From assembly GCA_947588995.1 (NCBI GenBank), contig CANPZI010000020.1, forward strand, positions 1-47,478: DNA of 47,478 bases, given 5' to 3'. A program made the translations under genes and the position numbers. Shown here piece by piece: positions 33,482 through 41,424 of this stretch. A model generated the notes under the pieces. The model did no database searches. It worked only from the letters and a program-made list of their open reading frames with translations, and was not told the DNA's origin. Positions within the stretch are counted from its first letter, which is position 1. Each line of letters begins with the position of its first letter. Origin of the DNA: an uncultured Lachnospiraceae bacterium. Its GTDB lineage: Bacteria; Bacillota; Clostridia; Lachnospirales; Lachnospiraceae.

Positions 33482-34084
33482 TTGCGCACGACGGGGATCA
33501 TGGGAGGCACATTCAACCCGATCCACAACGGCCATCTGCGCCTCGCCGAGGCGGCATACAGACAGCTTTCTCTGGACGAAGTGCTCTTTATGCCGAGCGG
33601 CAAACCTTATATGAAATCCGAGCTTGAGGTCGCGGACGCAGCGGTGCGCGCCGAGATGACGAGACTGGCGATACGGGATATCCCCTATTTTCGGTTTTCA
33701 CCGATGGAGATCGAACAGACGGGCAATACCTATACCTACCAGACTCTCGAACGGCTGCGGGCGGAGCACCCGGACACGGCCTATTATTTTATCGTCGGCG
33801 CGGATACCCTGTTTCAGATGCCACAATGGGTGGCGCCGGAACGCATCTTTGCCAACTGTACGGTGGCCGCGGCGGTGCGGGACGATAAGACCGCCGCGGA
33901 TATGGAAGAGCAGATTCTGTCTCTGAAGCGACAGTATGATGCGTCTGTCGTACTTCTCAGAACGCCGCCTGTGGATCTCTCCTCCTCGACTGTGCGACGC
34001 AGGATAGCAGGCGGATTGTCTGTGGCACAAGATGTGCCCGAATCGGTCAGGCTGTATATCGAAGAGAGGGGATTGTACCGATGA
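33482..34084 (+). CDS. nadD: Nicotinate-nucleotide adenylyltransferase
   Basis: A 200-residue enzyme that joins nicotinate mononucleotide and ATP to form deamido-NAD. It has the nucleotidyltransferase motif GGTFNPIHNGHL near the start and the SSSTVRRRI motif near the end (the ISSTxIR equivalent). It starts with TTG 33482, one base after the yhbY stop, with AAGGAG about ten bases upstream; no better start exists because GGTFNP must be included. The end overlaps yqeK by four bases (ATGA). Confidence 0.95.
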   Translation: MRTTGIMGGTFNPIHNGHLRLAEAAYRQLSLDEVLFMPSGKPYMKSELEVADAAVRAEMTRLAIRDIPYFRFSPMEIEQTGNTYTYQTLERLRAEHPDTAYYFIVGADTLFQMPQWVAPERIFANCTVAAAVRDDKTAADMEEQILSLKRQYDASVVLLRTPPVDLSSSTVRRRIAGGLSVAQDVPESVRLYIEERGLYR

Positions 34085-34707
34085 AAACACTTACACCGGA
34101 CAGGCTGCGCGGCAAAATGAAGAAAACGCTCTCACCCGATCGGTACGAGCATACGCTGAGCGTCGCCTACACGGCGGCGAATCTGGCTGCGGTGCACGGC
34201 GAGGATGTAACCAAGGCACTGACTGCCGGTATGCTGCACGACTGCGCCAAATGTATGAGCCACAAAAAGCAGATCGCGCTCTGCGAAAAATATCAAGTGC
34301 AGCTCTCCGGGACAGAGCAGGCGAAAAACTCCCCGCTGCTGCACGCGAAAGCGGGAAGCGTTCTGGCGAGGGAAAACTACGGCATCACGGACGAAGATAT
34401 CCTGCACGCCATCAGCTATCACACCACGGGCCGTCCGCACATGAGCACGCTGGAAAAAATCGTATTCATCGCGGACTATATCGAACCGGAAAGACGCCGC
34501 GCGAAAAAGGCGGCGGACGACAGACAGGCCAAACGGCTCACACAGATACGCCGCATGGCTTTCTGCGATCTGGACGGGACGCTCTGCGCCATTCTGAAAG
34601 ATACGCTCGCCTATCTGCAGGAAAGGGGCGGCAGCATAGATCCCATGACCCGGACAGCCTACGATTTTTATATGGCGCATGAAAAGGAAACACCGCGGGA
34701 ATCATAA
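34081..34707 (+). CDS. yqeK: HD-domain protein YqeK, symmetric Ap4A hydrolase
   Basis: A 208-residue HD-domain phosphohydrolase. The opening His in RYEHTLSVAYTAANLA and the MLHDCAKCM motif (HD pair), plus the later YHTTGRPHMS and ADYIEPERR segments, match YqeK. Characterised YqeK proteins split diadenosine tetraphosphate symmetrically to ADP. The ATG is inside the end of nadD, so the two are coupled, the conserved order in Bacillota. After about residue 165 the sequence is a family-typical helical tail. Confidence 0.92.
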   Translation: MKTLTPDRLRGKMKKTLSPDRYEHTLSVAYTAANLAAVHGEDVTKALTAGMLHDCAKCMSHKKQIALCEKYQVQLSGTEQAKNSPLLHAKAGSVLARENYGITDEDILHAISYHTTGRPHMSTLEKIVFIADYIEPERRRAKKAADDRQAKRLTQIRRMAFCDLDGTLCAILKDTLAYLQERGGSIDPMTRTAYDFYMAHEKETPRES

Positions 34708-34747
34708 AAAACGGCAAAAACTGATCTTGCCGGAAAGGAACGGGAAT

Positions 34748-35095
34748 ATGAACAGCAGAGAAATTGCAAAGCTCGCCGTCACGGCATTGGAGGATAAGAA
34801 AGCGGAGGACATCCGGGTGATCGACATCAGCGAAGTGACGGTGATCGCTGACTATTTTATCATCGCAAACGGCACGAACCGCACTCAGATCCAGACGCTG
34901 GCCGATCATGTGGAGGAGACGCTCGGCAGGGCAGGCGTGGAGCTGAAGCAGGCGGAAGGATATGACAGCGCCAACTGGGTGCTGCTTGATTTTCGGGATG
35001 TGATCGTCCACATCTTTGATCGGGAGAACCGTCTGTTCTACGATCTGGAGCGCATCTGGCGGGACGGCAGACTAACGCCGTCTAACGAGCTGTGA
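34748..35095 (+). CDS. rsfS: Ribosomal silencing factor RsfS
   Basis: A 115-residue protein. VIDISEVTVIADYFIIANGT and YDSANWVLLDFRDVIVHIFD are RsfS (Iojap/YbeB) signatures. It binds L14 on the 50S subunit and blocks joining to 30S when nutrients are short. ATG 34748 is the family start, with AAGGAACGGG before it; the frame could reach back to 34679 but that part overlaps yqeK. It is the last gene of this plus-strand cluster and is followed by a terminator. Confidence 0.95.
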   Translation: MNSREIAKLAVTALEDKKAEDIRVIDISEVTVIADYFIIANGTNRTQIQTLADHVEETLGRAGVELKQAEGYDSANWVLLDFRDVIVHIFDRENRLFYDLERIWRDGRLTPSNEL

Positions 35096-35147
35096 CAGCC
35101 AGGGACAGGCATAGAAACCAAAAAAACAGAAATGGACCCGACGGAAA

Positions 35148-35185
35148 AACCGGCACTGCATATTGGCAATGCCGGTTATCCTTTT
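35148..35185. terminator. Bidirectional terminator between rsfS and DUF378
   Basis: AACCGGCA and TGCCGGTT, extended inward by TGC/GCA across one mismatch, form a strong stem (35148-35177). On the plus strand it is followed by ATCCTTTT; on the minus strand the stem runs into TTTTT. It can serve both convergent genes. Confidence 0.78.
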
Positions 35186-35196
35186 CGCGCGGCAGG

Positions 35197-35424
35197 CTAT
35201 GAGCGCGAGTTCGCCTCTCTCGTCTCACCGCCCGCATACATATAAAAGGTGATGATATAGAGGCCAGCGATACCCACCAGCGCATAGATGATCCTTGAAA
35301 GCCATGACATATTACCGAATACAAATGCCACGAGGTCAAAACTGAAAAGACCGATTAACCCCCAGTTTATAGCACCGATAATGGCAATCGTCAGGGCCAG
35401 GTAATCCAAACCTTTGTTTTTCAT
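35197..35424 (-). CDS. DUF378 family small membrane protein
   Basis: A 75-residue protein with two membrane segments (LDYLALTIAIIGAINWGLIG and IYALVGIAGLYIITFYMY). The AINWGLIGLFSFDLV stretch is diagnostic for DUF378, a family of unknown function. GGGG-rich sequence (AAAGGGGAAAG) stands before the ATG. It is convergent with rsfS and downstream of lexA, but the lexA terminator separates them. Confidence 0.85.
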   Translation of the reverse strand: MKNKGLDYLALTIAIIGAINWGLIGLFSFDLVAFVFGNMSWLSRIIYALVGIAGLYIITFYMYAGGETREANSRS

Positions 35425-35505
35425 GTTTCTTTCCCCTTTCTTATAGAACCTTCAAGTTTGCCGTCTGCCTATAATTATTCTTTTCCGAGAACCTTTATAA
35501 AGCAA

Positions 35506-35565
35506 AATAGTAACTGTCGCCTGCAGACCGCAGCAAAAACGGCGGTGCGTCGGACAGTTACTATT
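35506..35565 (-). terminator. Terminator downstream of lexA
   Basis: AATAGTAACTGTC (35506-35518) and GACAGTTACTATT (35553-35565) are a perfect 13-bp inverted repeat with further short pairing inside. Read on the minus strand the stem ends in TATTTTGC, suiting lexA termination. Confidence 0.68.
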
Positions 35566-35615
35566 AGTATGCCTTGCGTCAGCCTGACTATACTGGAAAA
35601 TAAAACAAACAAAAA

Positions 35616-36233
35616 TCAGCGGTAAAGCCTGAATACGCCGAACACTTTACCCAAAATCCGGCAGTCGTCAACGATAATCGGATCCATGGAGTCGTTCTCC
35701 GGCTGCAGGCGGATATGGCCGTTCTCCTTATAAAAGGTCTTGACGGTGGCGGAGTCGTCGATCAGGGCGACCACCGTATCGCCGTTTTCCGCAGTCTGGC
35801 AGCATTTGACAAAAATCTGATCGCCGCTGTAGATGCCCACGTTGATCATCGAGTCGCCCTTGACACGCAGCGCAAAAGATTCGCCGTTCGGCACCATGTC
35901 CGCGGGGACAGGGAAGTAACTCTCAATATTCTGTTCCGCGAGAATCGGCTCTCCGGCCGCCACACGGCCGATGACCGGAATGGAGACCATCTCCGTGCGC
36001 ACCATCTGAAAATTGTCGTCGCAGATCTCAATCGCGCGGGGTTTAGTCGGATCACGTCTGATATAGCCGTTCTTCTCCAGCGTCTCCAAATGGGAGTGCA
36101 CGGAGGACGTCGATTTGAGGTTGACCGCCTCGCAGATCTCGCGGACGGCCGGCGGATAGCCGCGCTTTAAGATTTCATCCTTGATATAATCCAGAATCTG
36201 CTGCTGTTTCGCCGTAATCTTACCATATCCCAT
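35616..36233 (-). CDS. lexA: SOS response repressor LexA
   Basis: A 205-residue repressor and self-cleaving protease. The winged-helix DNA-binding domain is at about 1-70 ([35 protein letters not shown]). The cleavage site is Ala93-Gly94 in [10 protein letters not shown], and the catalytic pair is Ser128 (GDSMINVG) and Lys165 (TVKTFYKE). RecA filaments on damaged DNA trigger cleavage. The start at 36233 matches the family opening; AAAGGACAAGG lies upstream. The frame stays open further upstream, but that part holds the operators. It is divergent from the LysM gene, as lexA and yneA are in Bacillus subtilis. Confidence 0.95.
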   Translation of the reverse strand: MGYGKITAKQQQILDYIKDEILKRGYPPAVREICEAVNLKSTSSVHSHLETLEKNGYIRRDPTKPRAIEICDDNFQMVRTEMVSIPVIGRVAAGEPILAEQNIESYFPVPADMVPNGESFALRVKGDSMINVGIYSGDQIFVKCCQTAENGDTVVALIDDSATVKTFYKENGHIRLQPENDSMDPIIVDDCRILGKVFGVFRLYR

Positions 36234-36378
36234 AAACCGTATCCTTGTCCTTTCTGTCGTCTGCACGCTTACCGCGCCGTCCGGGAAAGTGCGGTGACTG
36301 TCCGCCGCCTGCCCTGTCCGGCTGTTATGATCATATCTATCATAACACAGGGAGCGGCAAAAAGCAAACATATATTCA

Positions 36379-36476
36379 GAATATTTGTTCGATTTTTTAT
36401 CGAAAAAGGCTTGACACCCGAAAATATGTTCGATATAATACATAGCATAAAGAACATTTGTTCGCAACATATGTTC
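36379..36476. promoter_or_regulatory. Cluster of LexA boxes between lexA and the LysM gene
   Basis: Four sites resemble the Gram-positive LexA box CGAACATATGTTCG: GAATATTTGTTCG (36379-36391), CGAAAATATGTTCG (36419-36432, one mismatch), GAACATTTGTTC (36452-36463, perfect half-sites) and CAACATATGTTC (36465-36476). The second lies between the -35 and -10 boxes of the LysM gene promoter. The first is on the lexA side and could give autorepression. Confidence 0.82.
36411..36439 (+). promoter_or_regulatory. SOS-controlled promoter of the LysM gene
   Basis: TTGACA (36411-36416) and TATAAT (36434-36439) are both perfect and 17 bases apart. A LexA box fills the spacer, and two more lie downstream, so this very strong promoter should be tightly shut off until DNA damage. 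Confidence 0.88.
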
Positions 36477-36502
36477 TGCACAGAAAGGATGAGGTGAACG
36501 CC

Positions 36503-36907
36503 ATGTACGATAACCATACCACGCGCCATATGAGAATAGAGGATGTCCGGAGCGAGAGACGGATTATGAAGAACCGCCTCAGAAGACAGCGGGAGATGAA
36601 GAAGAATTTTCTGCTTCTGGTCATGACGGTGTGTCTGATCGTCACCTGTTCTTTCTCTTTGAGCGGCTTCAGGGCCAACGCGAAAGACGACTCTACAGAG
36701 GCATCCTACAAATATTATAAGAGCATCTTCGTACAGGGAGACGACACGCTCTGGTCGATCGCGGAGCGGTATATGGATGATGTACATTACGACTCCGCGG
36801 AGGATTATATCAGGGAAGTCATGCGCATGAACGGCCTGACAGACGATACCATCCGCTATGGAGAATACCTGATCGTGCCGTATTATGGCAGTGAATATGT
36901 CGGATAG
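36503..36907 (+). CDS. YneA-like LysM cell-division suppressor
   Basis: A 134-residue protein with a charged cytoplasmic start (about 1-35), one membrane segment ([20 protein letters not shown]) and an outer LysM-like domain ([20 protein letters not shown] to [11 protein letters not shown]). This layout, the position divergent from lexA, and LexA boxes in the promoter match YneA of Bacillus subtilis, which delays septum formation during the SOS response. Sequence identity to YneA cannot be judged here. GAGGTGA precedes ATG 36503. A terminator follows at 36953. Confidence 0.82.
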   Translation: MYDNHTTRHMRIEDVRSERRIMKNRLRRQREMKKNFLLLVMTVCLIVTCSFSLSGFRANAKDDSTEASYKYYKSIFVQGDDTLWSIAERYMDDVHYDSAEDYIREVMRMNGLTDDTIRYGEYLIVPYYGSEYVG

Positions 36908-36952
36908 CGGTCTTGCACAGGGTGGGATTGTGATAGAAGACGGAGAGAGCGG

Positions 36953-37010
36953 AAGAGATCTCGGATAGCTCGCACAGGACAGATGATTGTGCGGCTCCGC
37001 GGATCTCTTT
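36953..37010 (+). terminator. Terminator after the LysM gene
   Basis: AAGAGATC (36953-36960) pairs with GATCTCTT (37002-37009), with an inner GCACA/TGTGC stem, followed by TTCGCTTTC. It sits between two convergent genes. Confidence 0.6.
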
Positions 37011-37056
37011 CGCTTTCGGACGCCGAAGAAGAAAGGCTGTTTGGCGGCTGTCGTGC

Positions 37057-38127
37057 TCACTTTGGTCCGCGTTTTTCGCGAAGCCTGACTTTGTCCGCGG
37101 CATAACGCCTGCGCTCGTCCTCCAGCGCGGCGTAATGCTTTCTGGTAGTGTTGACATCCTTATGGCCGAGCACATCGGCGACCAGATAGATATCGCCCGT
37201 CTCGCGGTACAGAGACGTGCCGTAGGTGCTTCTGAGCTTGTGCGGCGTAATTTTCTTCAGGCTCGTCACGGTAGCGGAATATTTTTTGACCATATTTTCC
37301 ACGGCACGAACGGAAATGCGCCGATTCTGTATGGACAAAAACAGCGCGTTCTCATGACCTGTCTGCGGAATCACGTGCCTGCGCTCCTCCAGATAGGCAC
37401 GCAGGGCTTCTTCCACCTCCTCGCCGAAGTAGACTACCGCCTCGTAGCCGCCTTTCCGGCGAATCTTGACGCCGTTGTTCTTAAAATCCACATCGTTCAT
37501 GTCGAGGCCGACGCATTCCGAGACACGGATGCCGGTGCCGAGCAAGAGCGTGAGCAGGGCGACATCTCTCGCCGCAGTCGCCTTGTGAAAGCGCTGCTGG
37601 GCCTTGGTCAGTCCCGTGCCGTCCTCTGCCTGATCCAGCAGAATCGCCACCTCGTCCGCATCCAGACGGACGATCTCTTTCTCGTGAAGTTTCGGCAGCG
37701 GGACGAGCTGGGCAGGATTGTTCTTGATCAACTCGGATTCAAAATAATAATTGTAAAAACTCCTGAGAGAGCAGAGTTTTCTCTTCTTGCCGCGCTCGTC
37801 GTTGGTGTAGACTTTGCCGTCTTTCTCGTAATAGGAGAGATATTCCGTGTATTCCTCGATATCCTCACGCGTGATCTGATCCAGGATGGCGAGCGGGAAC
37901 TCTGTAATTTCCATTCTGCTTAAAGCGCTGTTCGTCTCATGCAGAAATTCAAAAAATATGCGGATGTCATAGGCATAGGCCAGGCGCGTTCTGGCGGAGG
38001 TATTCTCTGTAATCCCGCGGAAAAACTGTTTGCAGAAAGGAGGTAACATCGCCACAACCTCGCGCATCTTCTCCACATTGCCGATATTCTGCTGATCGTG
38101 ATAATTGTTGACATTTTTCGCGTCCAT
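37057..38127 (-). CDS. Tyrosine recombinase (XerC/XerD-like integrase)
   Basis: A 356-residue site-specific recombinase. The N-terminal SAM-like core-binding domain is at about 30-140. The catalytic set is complete: Arg201 (GTGIRVSECVGLD), Lys225 (IRRKGG), His296 and Arg299 (TPHKLRSTYG), His322 (LGHKD) and the nucleophile Tyr332 (KHYAAL). No phage or transposon genes flank it, so a chromosomal Xer-like role is as likely as a mobile-element one. The start at 38127 overlaps the TtcA stop by one base (TAATG); an ATG at 38139 is the alternative. It is read as one unit with the TtcA-like gene. Confidence 0.87.
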   Translation of the reverse strand: MDAKNVNNYHDQQNIGNVEKMREVVAMLPPFCKQFFRGITENTSARTRLAYAYDIRIFFEFLHETNSALSRMEITEFPLAILDQITREDIEEYTEYLSYYEKDGKVYTNDERGKKRKLCSLRSFYNYYFESELIKNNPAQLVPLPKLHEKEIVRLDADEVAILLDQAEDGTGLTKAQQRFHKATAARDVALLTLLLGTGIRVSECVGLDMNDVDFKNNGVKIRRKGGYEAVVYFGEEVEEALRAYLEERRHVIPQTGHENALFLSIQNRRISVRAVENMVKKYSATVTSLKKITPHKLRSTYGTSLYRETGDIYLVADVLGHKDVNTTRKHYAALEDERRRYAADKVRLREKRGPK

Positions 38128-38843
38128 TACAGGCTCCATCCTTCCAGACCGCTATCGCGGATAGCGGTAAACATTCGCTCTTTTACCCCGGGAGCATCCA
38201 GGTTGATTTCCCGCAGAAGATTTTTCACATATTCCCGTTTGGTGTGTCCGTCCGCAGGACAGGGACTCTTGACGACAGGCAGATCGTATTTGTGCACGAA
38301 ACCGATGATATCCGCCTCCTGCATGTAGATGAGCGGCCGAATCACGGTAATGTCCGTGCGGTCTAAATAGGTGACGGGGCGAAACGTGTGAAACCGTCCC
38401 TCGTAGATCAGAGACATCATCATCGTCTCCACCACGTCGTCCCGGTGGTGCGCGTACGCTACCTTGCCGCAGCCGGCGGCTTTCATGGCATCGTTCAGCG
38501 CGCCCTTGCGCATCTTGGCGCAGAGTGAACAGGGGTTGGATTCCCTGCGGTCCTCAAAGACGATCCCGGCAATGTCGGTTTTGATCACATGGTATTCCAC
38601 GTCTAGGGAAGCACACAGTTCCCTGATCCGGCTAAGATCCAGATTGTCAAAGCCGAGATCAACCGTCACGGCGCACAGTTCATACGGGACGGGATAGAAG
38701 CGCCGCAGGCCGCACAGGGCATAGAGCAGCGTCAGGCTGTCCTTGCCGCCGGAAATCCCCACCGCGATTCTGTCGTGGGGCGCGATCATATGATAGTCGT
38801 CTATGGCTTTTCTGGTCCGGCTGTAGACCTGCTGCAGGTTCAT
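38127..38843 (-). CDS. ttcA: TtcA-like PP-loop ATPase (tRNA 2-thiocytidine family)
   Basis: A 238-residue protein. The PP-loop SGGKDS (31-36) binds ATP for adenylation of a tRNA base. The PCSLCAKMRKGALNDAM segment holds a CxxC pair, and a further Cys lies in SPCPADGHTK, as in TtcA proteins that use a 4Fe-4S cluster to put sulfur on cytidine 32. Other TtcA/TtuA-like enzymes act on other positions, so the exact base is not certain. AAGGAG lies before the ATG. The recombinase gene is translationally coupled behind it. Confidence 0.85.
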   Translation of the reverse strand: MNLQQVYSRTRKAIDDYHMIAPHDRIAVGISGGKDSLTLLYALCGLRRFYPVPYELCAVTVDLGFDNLDLSRIRELCASLDVEYHVIKTDIAGIVFEDRRESNPCSLCAKMRKGALNDAMKAAGCGKVAYAHHRDDVVETMMMSLIYEGRFHTFRPVTYLDRTDITVIRPLIYMQEADIIGFVHKYDLPVVKSPCPADGHTKREYVKNLLREINLDAPGVKERMFTAIRDSGLEGWSL

Positions 38844-38863
38844 GACTGCATCTCCTTACACGG

Positions 38864-38902
38864 AATATTTTGTATGCCGACATCCTTATTATACAAAATA
38901 TT
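38864..38902. promoter_or_regulatory. Perfect 12-bp inverted repeat over the ttcA promoter
   Basis: AATATTTTGTAT (38864-38875) and ATACAAAATATT (38891-38902) are exact reverse complements 15 bases apart. The right arm overlaps a perfect minus-strand TATAAT (38888-38893). This may be an operator for a dimeric repressor or a leader hairpin of the ttcA message. Confidence 0.58.
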
Positions 38903-38999
38903 TGATGTGTTGGCATTATTTTTTTAAAAAGATAATGCAGAACATGAAAAAAATGGTATACTGAAAGTAATTCATAGGAACGGAGCGGGGTAATCGTAC

Positions 39000-40328
39000 A
39001 TGAAATTCAAATTTGACAAAAAATATCTCTACTGGGGCATCACCGCATTCCTCGTGATCGCAGGGAGCATTCTTTTTTATTATGTGGTCTTTCACAGCGA
39101 GAATTTGTCTGACAGGCTTGGCGCTTTCATTGGCATCTCCATGCCGATTATCGACGGTCTTGTGCTGGCGTATCTGATGACGCCGGTCTTAAATAAGATC
39201 GAGCGGGGAATCATACAGCCGCTCTATACCAAAGCAAAACTGCCCATGACACCCAAAAATAAGCGCCGGATGCGCAGTCTGTCCATTCTGGCGACCATCG
39301 TGCTCGTCCTGGTGATTCTCTATGAATTTTTCGGGCTGATCATCCCGGAACTGGTCCGCAGCATCCAGAGCATCATCTTCCAGTTTCCCATGTACATCAA
39401 CAACTTAAGCAACTGGGCGCTGGGGCTGATGAAGAACAACCCGGACTTAGAGCAGGTTGTCAATTCGCTGATCGACCAGTATTCCTACAAGATCCTGGAT
39501 TATCTCAACAGCAATCTGCTCCCGAATATCCAGAATCTGATCAAGACCCTGTCCTCGAGTGTGATCGGCATCTTCAAGGCGCTGTGGAATTTTGTGATCG
39601 GTTTTATCATCTCCATCTATGTACTTGGCAGCAAGGAGAAATTCGCGGGACAGGCGAAGAAGATTGCCTATGCGCTGTTTGACCGCAAGACGGGCAATGA
39701 AGTGATCGCCAACTTCCGCTTTATCCACAGCACATTTATCGGCTTTATCGGCGGCAAAATCGTGGATTCCATCATCATCGGCATCATCTGCTTTATCTGC
39801 ACGACGATCATCGGCACGCCCTACGCCATCCTCGTGAGCGTGATCGTGGGCGTGACGAATGTGATCCCGTTCTTCGGGCCGTGGATCGGCGGCGTGCCAA
39901 GCGCGCTGCTCGTCCTGATGGTCGATCCGATCCAGGCGCTGTACTTTATCATCCTGATTCTGGTAATCCAGCAGTTTGACGGCAATATCCTCGGGCCAAA
40001 GATCCTGGGCGACTCCACGGGACTTTCGGGCTTCTGGGTCATCTTCGCAATCACGATCTTCGGCGGCCTCTTCGGCGTGCTCGGCATGGTAGTGGGCGTG
40101 CCGATCTTTGCGGTGTTCTACGCGGGCGTCAAGGCGCTGGTGAACCGTTTCCTGCACAGGAAAGGACTGCCTACCGCCACAGCCCCCTACCTCACGGTGG
40201 GAAGCATCGACGACGGCCGGCGCTTCTGTGAGTACGTCCGGCCCGTGAGAGAGAAGCAGCCCGGCAGATTCGGCAAAAAGAAAACCGACACTGAAAATCA
40301 TGAGGATTCCGGGAAACATGGCGAGTGA
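39000..40328 (+). CDS. AI-2E family transporter (UPF0118)
   Basis: A 442-residue membrane protein with about eight hydrophobic segments. The C-terminal signature, FFGPWIGGVPSALLVLMVDP, QQFDGNILGPKILGDSTGLS and FGVLGMVVGVPIFAVFYAG, is diagnostic of the AI-2E/PerM family. Members have been linked to autoinducer-2 export or Na+/H+ exchange, so the name does not fix the substrate. A basic hydrophilic tail ends the protein. A TATACT box lies about 40 bases before ATG 39000, with a poor -35. Confidence 0.92.
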   Translation: MKFKFDKKYLYWGITAFLVIAGSILFYYVVFHSENLSDRLGAFIGISMPIIDGLVLAYLMTPVLNKIERGIIQPLYTKAKLPMTPKNKRRMRSLSILATIVLVLVILYEFFGLIIPELVRSIQSIIFQFPMYINNLSNWALGLMKNNPDLEQVVNSLIDQYSYKILDYLNSNLLPNIQNLIKTLSSSVIGIFKALWNFVIGFIISIYVLGSKEKFAGQAKKIAYALFDRKTGNEVIANFRFIHSTFIGFIGGKIVDSIIIGIICFICTTIIGTPYAILVSVIVGVTNVIPFFGPWIGGVPSALLVLMVDPIQALYFIILILVIQQFDGNILGPKILGDSTGLSGFWVIFAITIFGGLFGVLGMVVGVPIFAVFYAGVKALVNRFLHRKGLPTATAPYLTVGSIDDGRRFCEYVRPVREKQPGRFGKKKTDTENHEDSGKHGE

Positions 40329-40368
40329 ATATCCCTCCGTCCCGATAGAAGAGAAGAGGGCAAGCAGA

Positions 40369-41424
40369 ATGAGAAAAATCATTTTCGTCCTGCCGGATAT
40401 GCCCGGCGGCGGTTCAGAACGTGTTGTGGCAATGCTGGCCAATGAATATGTCAAAAGAGGTTATCCGGTTGCCATCCTGCTGTTTGCCGGCAGTCAGACC
40501 GCGTATCCGCTGGATGAGCGTGTCGAGATATTTATCGCGGGACAGCCCTCCGGCGGCAATCCGTTCATTCAATTCAGGCGGCTTGTGAAGATGCGGCACT
40601 TTTACAGAGAAAACGAGGGCTGTTATATTTTTTCGTTCTGCGTGCGGGGCAGTATCTTCTCCGTGATCGCGGCGGCCGGCATACCGCACGGTTTTCTTGT
40701 ATCCGAACGCAACGATCCGACACGGATTTCCGGCCGGAGACTTCGTGACTGGTCGTACCGCAAGGCGGATAGAATCGTTTTTCAGACGCAAGATATGCAA
40801 CATTATTTTCCGAAAGATATTCAGAACAAGTCTGTCGTCATCCCGAATCCTGTGTCAGACCGTGTACCGGAACCATATGTGGGAGAGCGGAAGAAACGCA
40901 TTGTTTCAGTCGGCAGACTGCACCCGCAGAAGAATCACAAGCTGTTATTGGACGCATTCGCAGCCTTTCACGCGATACATACGGACTATGAACTGCACAT
41001 CTTCGGGATCGGAGAACTGGAAAGCACCTTAAAAAAACAGGCCGCGGCGCTTGGTATAGACGGAAGCGTTTTTTTCAGAGGTTTCTCGGACAACGTGCAG
41101 GAGGAGATACGTGACAGCGCTATGTTTGTGCTGTCATCAGATTATGAGGGAATTTCCAATTCCATGATCGAGGCGCTCTCTATCGGCGTACCCGTCATCT
41201 CTACGGATTGTCCCGTTGGCGGTTCGCGCACCTATATTGTGGACGGCGAAAACGGCCTCCTGACTCCCGTAGGAGACGCTCAGGCATTGGCGACGGCCAT
41301 GCGGCGGATCGCGGAAGACCCCGACTTCGCGCGCATGCTCTCCGCAAACGGTGTCAAAATCAAAGAAAAGTACAGCTTATCAAAGATCGCTGACCGGTTT
41401 CTGAAGGAGGCAGGGATTGTCTGA
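40369..41424 (+). CDS. Family 4 glycosyltransferase
   Basis: A 351-residue GT-B enzyme. The N-terminal glycine-rich loop VLPDMPGGGSERVVAMLANE begins the acceptor domain. The C-terminal domain opens with RIVSVGRLHPQKNHKLLLDA and holds SDYEGISNSMIEALSIGVPV, the sugar-nucleotide E(x7)E-type motif. Such retaining enzymes add sugars to surface polysaccharides or lipids; the donor is unknown. ATG 40369 fits the family start, although the frame reaches back to 40300. Its stop overlaps the next gene by one base (TGATG), so the two work together. Confidence 0.9.
   Translation: MRKIIFVLPDMPGGGSERVVAMLANEYVKRGYPVAILLFAGSQTAYPLDERVEIFIAGQPSGGNPFIQFRRLVKMRHFYRENEGCYIFSFCVRGSIFSVIAAAGIPHGFLVSERNDPTRISGRRLRDWSYRKADRIVFQTQDMQHYFPKDIQNKSVVIPNPVSDRVPEPYVGERKKRIVSVGRLHPQKNHKLLLDAFAAFHAIHTDYELHIFGIGELESTLKKQAAALGIDGSVFFRGFSDNVQEEIRDSAMFVLSSDYEGISNSMIEALSIGVPVISTDCPVGGSRTYIVDGENGLLTPVGDAQALATAMRRIAEDPDFARMLSANGVKIKEKYSLSKIADRFLKEAGIV

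Noticed and set aside
36234..36470. N-terminal extension of LexA to 36470
   Set aside because: The extra 79 residues cover the LexA operators and divergent promoter and have no LexA similarity; normal LexA length is obtained from 36233.
37057..38127. Prophage or integrative element marked by the tyrosine recombinase
   Set aside because: No phage, conjugation or excisionase genes and no flanking tRNA or direct repeats are visible; neighbours are housekeeping genes on both sides.
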